Assembly: GCA_002425825.1 (NCBI GenBank)
Contig: DIMZ01000055.1
Location: 5,466 to 10,771 of the forward strand
Length of the DNA: 5,306 bases
Direction of reading: 5' to 3'
From: Cloacimonetes bacterium UBA5553
Lineage (GTDB): Bacteria; Cloacimonadota; Cloacimonadia; Cloacimonadales; Cloacimonadaceae
Shown one piece after another: positions 1 to 5,306 of this stretch. The notes beneath the pieces were generated by a model. It made no database searches. It was not told the origin of the DNA and worked only from the letters and a program-made list of their open reading frames with translations. How positions within the stretch are numbered: position 1 is the stretch's first letter; each line of letters begins with the position of its first letter. The position numbers and the translations under genes are program-made.

Positions 1-1
1 T

Positions 2-268
2 AGCGTGCTGGAATCATTAGTTTATGAATCAGGCGGATTGATAACCAGAAGAGTGTTCTTAAACTACGAGATATTAGATAAACAACACGGCATTGCCAAT
101 ATGAGCAGCGTTCAGGCAGAGAAATTTATTAGCAAACACCTGGAAGACTTGCGTAAACACCTGAATAGCAACGTCTCTTCATTTTCCAAGCTGCACAAAT
201 TAATAGAGCAAAAAGAGCCTTTTGAAAAGACGCCCACCCAAAAAATAAAACGCTTCCTGTATCAGTAA
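2..268 (+). CDS. AMP-forming acyl-CoA synthetase (long-chain fatty acid--CoA ligase type), C-terminal fragment
   Basis: This is the 3' end of a gene whose start lies before the window; the frame is open to the left edge, so the GTG at position 5 should not be taken as a true start. About 88 codons remain, ending in TAA. The fragment matches the mobile C-terminal subdomain of AMP-forming adenylating enzymes. An early stretch reads LESLVYESGGLITRRVFLNY, like the 'esvVye.dgkl.A.v.ldye' strand pair of fatty-acyl-CoA ligases. A helical charged section follows, and the protein finishes with EKTPTQKIKRFLYQ. The first lysine of QKIKR sits where the family's A10 motif places the catalytic lysine used in adenylate formation. 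The family activates a carboxylic acid, usually a fatty acid, with ATP and then transfers it to CoA in the cytoplasm. Substrate cannot be told from this piece. A terminator about 60 bp downstream suggests it is the last gene of its transcript. Confidence 0.78.
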   Translation, partial: SVLESLVYESGGLITRRVFLNYEILDKQHGIANMSSVQAEKFISKHLEDLRKHLNSNVSSFSKLHKLIEQKEPFEKTPTQKIKRFLYQ

Positions 269-325
269 TGTAGCCGTTACGAAAGTTGGGTAAGGCAATT
301 ACATAGCTTAGGCCCCTATTATGCT

Positions 326-365
326 GCAAACAGGTGTAGTGTCAAACTATGCCTGTTTGTTGTTT
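326..365 (+). terminator. intrinsic terminator after the acyl-CoA synthetase gene
   Basis: CAAACAGG (327-334) pairs perfectly with CCTGTTTG (352-359). Inside it, two G-U wobble pairs (335-336 with 350-351) and TAGT/ACTA (337-340 with 346-349) continue the stem to 14 bp, closed by the five-base loop GTCAA. A T-rich tail TTGTTT (360-365) follows on the + side only, which sets the direction. It begins about 60 bp after the synthetase stop codon. The stem is only moderately GC-rich and the tail is interrupted by one G, so efficiency may be partial. Confidence 0.68.
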
Positions 366-385
366 ATGTACATCATGCATGCAGG

Positions 386-452
386 AATTGCGGTATCATT
401 ACGGATTCATTGCAGATTTCATCCGTAATTCATGCGCATTTCATCAGCAATT
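386..452. repeat. nested inverted repeat with phased TTCAT words
   Basis: The inner dyad is ATTACGGAT (398-406) and ATCCGTAAT (421-429), a perfect 9 bp match across a 14 bp spacer. The outer dyad is AATTGC (386-391) and GCAATT (447-452). Within this stretch TTCAT occurs four times, starting at 406, 418, 429 and 440, so at 12, 11 and 11 bp steps, close to one DNA helical turn. It lies 118-185 bp before the outer-membrane protein start. It could be a regulator binding site or a structured leader; it lacks a T-run, so it does not look like a terminator. The role is inferred from layout only. Confidence 0.45.
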
Positions 453-570
453 GGAGCAAGGAGCATAAAATATCTTGCATTATTACCTCGGAACAGGTAG
501 CTTGTTCTATAACAGATATTGAAGTAATAACTAAAAGGATTTTGGGCATATTAGCCGTAAGTAAACATCC

Positions 571-2409
571 ATGAAAATAAGCACGAAGCGCATAACACCA
601 ACCAAGCCAGCCTTATGGCTGCTGCTGTATGCCATAATGTTTTTTTGCATTTCTCTATCTGCGGAAGAGGCTATTGGAAGTGACGAGGCTAATACAGCGG
701 AGCTTCGGCAATCACCAGAGCAACGAACCGATGCATTTTATAGAACCATTAGCGAGAGATCGGAGCGAAACTGGCTATTGAGGCGTGTATATCCCATGGT
801 CTTTCGCACAGATATCCCGGGCGCAAAGATGCGATGGGAGGATGCGAACTACGATGCCTGGAGCGGTAAGCGGATTTCCAGAATTAGCATTCTGAGCCTT
901 GATGTATTCAATGGGCGCAAGTCTTTACGACGTAACAAGGCTTATATGGCGATGATAAAGGTAGGCAATGCCATGCACATCGACACTCGCCAGTGGATTG
1001 TGCGCGAAAATCTGCTGTTTAAGGAAGGGCAAAGCATAGACCCAGGGGTTTTGAAGCGGAACCTGAGCTATTTGAACGGCTTGGACTACATTAGTGAAGC
1101 ATATATACTGGTGCTGCCTGTTGGAGATGGCAATGATGATGCGGAAGTGGTGGTGTTGATTCGTGATAAGTTCTCGCTATATCCCGGCTTTGAACGAGAT
1201 TCCAAAACAAGATATAAGATTAAGCTGAATGACCATAACTTCCTGGGCTGGGGACAGCAGCTGGAAAACACCTGGCACATAGATTCCGAGCGCAAAGGTT
1301 CTGTGGGCTGGGAAAGCTTTTATAGCGTGGCAAACATTCGTGGCTCATTTATTGGTGGAGACATCAGTTGGCAGGATATTCCCGGCTTCACCCGCAGCAG
1401 CCTTGCCTTCGAGCGTCCATTTCTGTTTCCGGCACTTAGCCATGCTGGAGGCTTAAGCTTTAGGGATACATACATTCATCCTCCTGCCGACAGCATAAGC
1501 TTGGACAAGACGGAGCTGGGGGCTTGGTTAGCCCATAGCAGCCGGGTTTTGGGAATGAAAGACAATCGCTATAAGTATGCGGCGATTTCTGCAGAAAAGA
1601 TATGGCACAAAACCAGACCGGAGGTGGCAGAGCTAAGTGGCAGAATGTGGCACGATAAGCTGCTTGTAATGGGTTCGTTGGCTTTAACGCAGTCTGAATA
1701 CGTACGCTTGGAGAAAACAAGTTCGTTTGTGGGCAATGAACGCCTTCCAGTGGGCTTTCTGCTGGAGTTTCCTTTCGGATATGAATTGGGTGAATTTGCC
1801 GACAGGCAGTTTATAGGCCTCAGATGGGGTAGAGGGAAGGTGGTGCTGGGTGATGCCTATATGTATCTGGAGAGCGATGTGGAAACCTATATTCGCAAAG
1901 GTAAGCCGGAGCAGAGCGTGTTTTGCCTCAAACCAATGCTAATCTCACCCTTGCGCTCATTTGGCTCATATAGCACACGCACCTTTTACCGTGGGCGTTT
2001 AACGCTGGGGAAAAACAGATTTAGCAACGAGAGCTTGGAGCTGAGCAATGATCCCTTTTATAGGGGGAACATAGAGCTAAGCGGCGATAACATGCTGGCC
2101 TTTAGTCTGGAACAGGATTTCAATGCACCCTTAAGCATTTTGGGCTTCGACGTTACGCTGTATGGCTTTGCCGATGGGGCAATTATTACCGATACCCCGC
2201 TACGGCCAAAGATGGAAGAGATTGTGATGGTGGAAGGTGTTGGTATGCGGTTGCGAAATCCGCGCTTGGTGTGGCGCTCTATGCAGCTTCAAGTGGCATG
2301 GAACCAAACCCATGGCAAGTTTGGCTCTCCGCACCTAAGCTTTGGAACTCATCTGCCGGTAAAACTACTGCAATTTGAAGGGCGGCGACCTAAGCCATAC
2401 GAGTTTTAA
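571..2409 (+). CDS. outer-membrane beta-barrel protein with POTRA-like domain (Omp85/surface-antigen-like)
   Basis: The 612-residue product has a Sec signal peptide (residues 1-31, basic start, hydrophobic WLLLYAIMFFCISLSA, likely cut after SLSA) and no lipobox. Residues ~32-98 are a charged linker. Residues ~100-198 resemble a POTRA domain: GKRISRISILSLDVF, then H136-x-x-T and IVRENLLFKEGQSIDPGVL, a central helix with LSYLNGLDYISEAYI, and a last strand EVVVLIRDKFSLYPG. From ~210 on, alternating beta strands (LNDHNFLGWGQQLENTW; FERPFLFP) and glycine/aromatic-rich repeats fit a membrane barrel. The chain ends in F, as barrel proteins often do. BamA/Omp85 relatives insert or translocate proteins or lipids at the outer membrane; whether this one does is unknown. 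With only one clear POTRA unit it is not a standard BamA, which has five in proteobacteria. The start is bounded by an in-frame TAA at 562-564. The nearest purine-rich AAAAGGA (533-539) is too far away to be a normal ribosome site, so initiation is weak or unusual. Confidence 0.8.
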   Translation: MKISTKRITPTKPALWLLLYAIMFFCISLSAEEAIGSDEANTAELRQSPEQRTDAFYRTISERSERNWLLRRVYPMVFRTDIPGAKMRWEDANYDAWSGKRISRISILSLDVFNGRKSLRRNKAYMAMIKVGNAMHIDTRQWIVRENLLFKEGQSIDPGVLKRNLSYLNGLDYISEAYILVLPVGDGNDDAEVVVLIRDKFSLYPGFERDSKTRYKIKLNDHNFLGWGQQLENTWHIDSERKGSVGWESFYSVANIRGSFIGGDISWQDIPGFTRSSLAFERPFLFPALSHAGGLSFRDTYIHPPADSISLDKTELGAWLAHSSRVLGMKDNRYKYAAISAEKIWHKTRPEVAELSGRMWHDKLLVMGSLALTQSEYVRLEKTSSFVGNERLPVGFLLEFPFGYELGEFADRQFIGLRWGRGKVVLGDAYMYLESDVETYIRKGKPEQSVFCLKPMLISPLRSFGSYSTRTFYRGRLTLGKNRFSNESLELSNDPFYRGNIELSGDNMLAFSLEQDFNAPLSILGFDVTLYGFADGAIITDTPLRPKMEEIVMVEGVGMRLRNPRLVWRSMQLQVAWNQTHGKFGSPHLSFGTHLPVKLLQFEGRRPKPYEF

Positions 2410-2508
2410 AGCTGGGATGTGTTAGTAGCAGATAGGATTGTTCATACTAAAGAGGATAGCTGGCAGTAGATAGTACCTGAATGCTAACTTAAACCAGAAT
2501 AAAACAAT

Positions 2509-2990
2509 ATGCTCAGCAATATGTCTGATATACATGAAACTCAGAGTATATTAGATTGCTTGCCTATAGATAATGCAAGGTACTTTAAGTGCTTTGCTTA
2601 CATTCACCATAGTGTACTAGTTCCCCATGTAAGAGGTGTGCATTCGCTACTTTCACAATCTTGCTCAGATGCTGCACTTCAGAATACTGTAAAATAGGGC
2701 ATAATTTGCAGTTTGAGGAAAAGTATCCACAAAGGTGGGTTAAACATTGATAAGGATAAAAAAAACAGATTGACACAAATGTTATTGTGTGGGTATCAGT
2801 ATCGTTATGGTTTAGTGCTAGAAATCCTAAGCGATAGCCCGTTGTATGAGAAGTTCGAGTCCTATATTAGCTTGAAATCAATACTTACGAACAGATGAGG
2901 AAGGGAATAGTCGGGGGGGCGTTTAGGATGTTGACAGTTGTATTGACCAAGGCAACACATAATGGGAGGATCTACATGGATACATCATAA
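2509..2990 (+). pseudogene. possible decayed small gene (broken open frames)
   Basis: From 2503 to 2898 one frame stays open except for a single TAG at 2695-2697. The part before it (from ATG 2509) gives 62 residues and the part after it gives about 66. The frame ends in TGA at 2896-2898, overlapping an ATG (2895) in another frame that reads 31 more codons to TAA at 2990. The pieces are AT-rich, somewhat cysteine-rich at first (DCLPIDNARYFKCF) and more protein-like later (KNRLTQMLLCGYQYRYGLVL). No Shine-Dalgarno site precedes 2509, and I recognise no family. Chance is the main alternative. A gene broken by one nonsense change and one frameshift would also fit, as would two or three tiny independent genes. 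Treat this as a marker for homology search, not as a gene. Confidence 0.17.
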
Positions 2991-3108
2991 TAAGGATTTT
3001 GTAAACTAGTATTCGTTAACTATCTGTAGGTTAGGAAGTTGGTTTGTTAACAGACATTAACCTGATGAAGGGTAGGATAATCCATATTATTACGATAAGA
3101 AGAAAATA

Positions 3109-3132
3109 TGCGGCAATACATATGTATCCGCA
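3109..3132. repeat. near-perfect bulged palindrome upstream of the lipase-like gene
   Basis: The centre ATACATATGTAT (3116-3127) is a perfect 12 bp palindrome. It is flanked by TGCGG (3109-3113) and CCGCA (3128-3132), which are also reverse complements. An extra CA at 3114-3115 on the left is the only break, so both arms are 11 bp. There is no spacer and no T-run, which speaks against a terminator and for a dimeric regulator site or a 5' leader hairpin. It ends 62 bp before the ATG at 3195, a usual place for promoter control. Its function is inferred. Confidence 0.5.
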
Positions 3133-3182
3133 ATTAGATGCCACACACCATAATGAACACATAAAACCACAGCTAATAAATG

Positions 3183-3187
3183 AAGGA
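3183..3187 (+). promoter_or_regulatory. ribosome binding site AAGGA for the lipase-like gene
   Basis: AAGGA sits 7 bases before ATG 3195, an ideal distance. It decides the start: another in-frame ATG at 3180 lies just upstream of this motif, has no such site of its own and would only add five residues (MKDAN) before the basic start of the signal peptide. Confidence 0.75.
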
Positions 3188-3194
3188 TGCTAAT

Positions 3195-5306
3195 ATGCGT
3201 AAATTAATTCTAGTTTTCTTACTTGTATTGTTGAGTGTTTGGTTGTTTGCTGATGCAGATGCCATTCGGACTGGAGTCCTTAATAACGTGGTTAACTTCG
3301 CTCCAATCCGTACATACACAACTTATGGTAATTTGTACGCTAAGAATGATGCGGTTATTCTTGCAGCGAGATACAACACATCATCACAGATATTCACTTT
3401 TGAACCTGAGATAGTTGCAGTATTGAAATTCTCAAGAATTATCATAGCATTAGCGGATTATCCGATAGGCAACAAAATTGTTGTTAACTGGGGCGATTCG
3501 GTTAATCCCAGCTCAACTGTATATGCTCCAACAGATTCAGTTGAACATCAATACAACGCACAACATGGAACATATCATGTTTCTGTAAAAACATATCGTT
3601 TATCTCCAAATGGGTATTATGAAGAAGAACTACATCAGCGCATCGAATATAAGTTAAGCATTTTCCCTTATGACATAGTAGAGGAAGTAGCTACAGTTGA
3701 TGGTAATACAAAAGGAAATCTAACCTTTATCAAGTCAGTTACGTCAAATAGCACAAAAAGACCAGTACTTATAGTAGAAGGGTTCAATCTTCATAGTAAT
3801 AACACGATATCGAATATAATTGGTTTAAACCCAGACATGTACCAGAATCTTTTGAGCACGGGTAAGGACATCTTTATCCTCACATTTGCAGATAGTGAAA
3901 ACAGCTTGTTTGTAAACTCAGGGCTAGTGTTATCTGCGTTACATAGAATTCAGGAATACTATTCGGACACAGGTAATACAGCCGGGTTTGGAGTTGCACC
4001 AATAAAAGTAATCGGTTACTCAATGGGTGGAGTATTAGCTAGGATTGCCCTCGCTAGCGCAGAAGACGAAAATGACTTCGCACACGGGTGTAACTTGCTT
4101 CTAACAGTCGACTCCCCTCATCGTGGTTTTGTGATTAACGACCACGTTCAGTCATCTATTGCTGCCATAAAAAACTTTTTGCCTAACAATTCTGACCTTG
4201 TTGGCGAAATCTCGAGAATATCGGACTCCCCCATCGCCAAGCAACTCATACGTAATAGTATCCACGCAATTCCAAACACGTTTGAATTCAGTGATGGTTC
4301 TAACGAGTATACTAATATCTTTGACTTCCTTAATCCATGTGATGCACATAATGTAGATCAGATAAATAAAGATGTGAGTTACTACACTTCTGGGAATTAT
4401 AATCCAGAATTGGATTTTAAATCAGGATTCCCCTGGAAGCAAAACAACATCAAAAAGTATGCAGTGGCATTTGGCAAGCGAGCAGCTATTGGCAATACTG
4501 GAGGCGAAAACTCATTTGCAAATATGCAAGTACGTTGGAAGATTTTTGGTCTAGTCAGTGGATTCACAGTAGATCTAATACAATCAAGATGGTATGATAA
4601 GTGCCCAGGCTCTTTTTTTCCGACTGAGTATCATTATCAAAGGAACATTATCCCTGAATCGTTTGGAAACTCAACGCTTGAACAAGTAATCAGTTGGATA
4701 ATTGGGGCTGATGATCTGAAGTTCAAATTAAACGTTAATTATGACTTACCGGTAATCCCCGTAATCTCTAGTTTGTGCATTACGAATCGTTACTTCACTA
4801 ACAACTCACCTTTTGTACACTATGGCGAGAACATAACCGAACCAGTGATGACACCTTTTAACAAATACTACATACCCTATCAGGCAAGTAACCACACTAT
4901 ACTTAGCCAAAGTTGTGCAGAATGGATTGGATCTCGAATACAGGAGTTTCAAATTGATCCTACTTATGACACTATTGGACAGATAACAGGCACACTACGA
5001 GTAGGCTCTCAGTTGTTGGCAAGCGAGAATTTTATCATAACGAACCAGAACTCAGGTGTTGTTACTAATGCCATAACAGATTTACAAGGTAATTTGCAAT
5101 TTGATAATCGGTATATAAATACCTGTGTATATGAAATCAAACACGCTGGTGGGCTGTATTATTCTCAGTATGTAACTGCAAATGTAGATATGTTTGGTAA
5201 TGCTGATGTCGGTGAGATAGTATTCAATAGACCCGAAAACGTAGTTTATGTTGACAACTCAGTTAACTCGACTACTTGTCGCTCAGTTTCAGATGCTTTT
5301 GATGTT
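3195..5306 (+). CDS. secreted multi-domain lipase/esterase-like protein, 3' end outside the window
   Basis: The frame is open for 704 codons to the window edge. Residues 1-19/23 form a signal peptide (MRKLILVFLLVLLSVWLFA) without a lipobox. Residues ~75-157 look like a PKD-type beta-sandwich, with VNWGDS (97-102) and EHQYNAQHGTYHVSV (117-131). An alpha/beta-hydrolase follows: strand RPVLIVEGFN (189-198), strand DIFILTFAD, nucleophile elbow GYSMGG (274-279) with probable catalytic S276, then VDSPHRG (305-311), and YDKCPGS (467-473). NHTIL (566-570) offers H567 as probable catalytic histidine; the acid residue is not obvious. Residues ~595-678 resemble a carboxypeptidase-regulatory-like beta domain (GQITGTL...TDLQGNLQFDN). 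From ~680, PENVVYVDNS...SVSDAFDV may open a parallel beta-helix. Ester or lipid hydrolysis outside the cell is likely, but the substrate is unknown. A C-terminal sorting or anchoring domain may follow beyond the window. GC is visibly lower than in the upstream barrel gene. An AAGGA ribosome site supports the start. Confidence 0.82.
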   Translation, partial: MRKLILVFLLVLLSVWLFADADAIRTGVLNNVVNFAPIRTYTTYGNLYAKNDAVILAARYNTSSQIFTFEPEIVAVLKFSRIIIALADYPIGNKIVVNWGDSVNPSSTVYAPTDSVEHQYNAQHGTYHVSVKTYRLSPNGYYEEELHQRIEYKLSIFPYDIVEEVATVDGNTKGNLTFIKSVTSNSTKRPVLIVEGFNLHSNNTISNIIGLNPDMYQNLLSTGKDIFILTFADSENSLFVNSGLVLSALHRIQEYYSDTGNTAGFGVAPIKVIGYSMGGVLARIALASAEDENDFAHGCNLLLTVDSPHRGFVINDHVQSSIAAIKNFLPNNSDLVGEISRISDSPIAKQLIRNSIHAIPNTFEFSDGSNEYTNIFDFLNPCDAHNVDQINKDVSYYTSGNYNPELDFKSGFPWKQNNIKKYAVAFGKRAAIGNTGGENSFANMQVRWKIFGLVSGFTVDLIQSRWYDKCPGSFFPTEYHYQRNIIPESFGNSTLEQVISWIIGADDLKFKLNVNYDLPVIPVISSLCITNRYFTNNSPFVHYGENITEPVMTPFNKYYIPYQASNHTILSQSCAEWIGSRIQEFQIDPTYDTIGQITGTLRVGSQLLASENFIITNQNSGVVTNAITDLQGNLQFDNRYINTCVYEIKHAGGLYYSQYVTANVDMFGNADVGEIVFNRPENVVYVDNSVNSTTCRSVSDAFDV

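Larger units (their letters stand above)
269..570. other. intergenic region with terminator and dyad elements
   Basis: This 302 bp gap separates the synthetase end from the outer-membrane protein gene. It holds an intrinsic terminator (326-365), the palindrome TGCATGCA (376-383), a nested inverted repeat (386-452) and two tandem GGAGCA words (453-458, 460-465). No believable gene is present. The promoter of the downstream gene should lie between about 366 and 570. TATAAC at 508-513 and TAAAAT at 466-471 could be -10 boxes, but neither has a convincing -35 partner at 16-18 bp, so none is called. Confidence 0.6.
2410..3194. other. long AT-rich intergenic region without a confident gene
   Basis: About 785 bp separate the barrel gene from the lipase-like gene. 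No clear terminator follows the barrel gene; TTAGTA/TACTAA (2422-2427, 2445-2450) has a 17 bp loop and no T-run. An imperfect direct repeat lies just after the stop codon: AGCTGG plus AGTAGCAGATAG (2410-2435) and AGCTGG plus AGTAGATAG (2458-2473). Further along there are a frame broken by one amber codon (2509-2898), a small dyad ACACAA/TTGTGT (2773-2790), a run of seven G (2913-2919), two TTGACA words (2770, 2931), two GTTAAC sites (3015, 3046) and a bulged palindrome (3109-3132). I recognise no RNA gene or insertion-sequence end. Confidence 0.55.

Noticed and set aside
321..428. A 35-codon ATG frame in the first intergenic region
   Set aside because: It runs straight through the terminator hairpin and part of the inner dyad, has no ribosome site and gives no recognisable protein.
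456..478. GCAAG/CTTGC hairpin before the barrel gene
   Set aside because: Only five pairs with a 13-base loop and no T-run; too weak to call an attenuator or terminator.
2585..2776. A 63-codon minus-strand frame
   Set aside because: No ribosome site, no recognisable family, and it overlaps the plus-strand frames; an open frame this short is expected by chance.
2770..2799. TTGACA (2770-2775) with TATCAG (2794-2799), overlapping the dyad ACACAA/TTGTGT
   Set aside because: The 18 bp spacing is acceptable, but the -10 is poor, it lies over 390 bp before the next good gene, and the dyad has only six pairs with no T-run.
2853..2862. GTTCGAGTCC, resembling the T-loop of a tRNA
   Set aside because: The flanking bases do not form a five-pair T stem and no acceptor, D or anticodon arm can be built around it. 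It is a chance match, not a tRNA or tRNA-derived attachment site.
2913..2919. Run of seven G as a phase-variable tract
   Set aside because: It lies in a 31-codon frame with no support as a gene, and neither frame change gives a longer product.
2931..2963. TTGACA (2931-2936) with CATAAT (2958-2963) as a promoter
   Set aside because: The spacer is 21 bp, too long for a standard sigma-70 type promoter, and the start of the lipase-like gene is over 230 bp away.
3016..3060. Imperfect inverted repeat around two GTTAAC sites (3015-3020, 3046-3051)
   Set aside because: The arms contain mismatches and a ~22 bp loop; GTTAAC is a short AT-rich palindrome that arises easily by chance here.

Overview
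The window looks like a piece of a Gram-negative chromosome. Two gene products carry Sec-type signal peptides, and one of them is an outer-membrane beta-barrel with a POTRA-like domain. Gene style, in particular a long secreted lipase-like modular protein with a PKD-like domain and beta-rich extensions, resembles the Fibrobacterota-Chlorobiota-Bacteroidota (FCB) group. Candidatus Cloacimonadota is my best guess for the phylum, but this is an impression from protein style and not a proof.

Layout. (1) Positions 2-268 hold the last ~88 codons of an AMP-forming acyl-CoA synthetase, recognised by its C-terminal lysine motif. (2) Positions 269-570 are non-coding: a good intrinsic terminator (326-365) closes the synthetase unit. 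It is followed by a nested inverted repeat (386-452) threaded with four TTCAT words spaced 11-12 bp. (3) Positions 571-2409 encode a 612-residue outer-membrane protein: signal peptide, POTRA-like domain, then a beta-barrel ending in phenylalanine. (4) Positions 2410-3194 form a ~785 bp AT-rich gap without a convincing intact gene. It contains an open frame broken by a single amber codon (2509-2898), possibly a decayed gene, and a near-perfect bulged palindrome at 3109-3132. (5) From 3195 to the end runs an open, unfinished gene of at least 704 codons. It encodes a secreted multi-domain protein: signal peptide, PKD-like domain, alpha/beta-hydrolase with a GYSMG nucleophile elbow, a carboxypeptidase-regulatory-like beta domain, and what may be the first turn of a parallel beta-helix at the window edge.

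The three genes share a strand, but the long gaps and the terminator argue for three separate transcription units rather than an operon. Both downstream products are exported, one to the outer membrane and one to the outside or cell surface, but nothing in the sequence ties them to one pathway. Base composition differs visibly: sampled lines of the barrel gene are about 50% GC, and sampled lines of the lipase-like gene are 37-40% GC. This fits a more recently acquired or faster evolving accessory gene. I see no CRISPR array, RNA gene, insertion sequence or complete undescribed system here. The most unusual item is the modular lipase-like exoprotein and its upstream palindrome.
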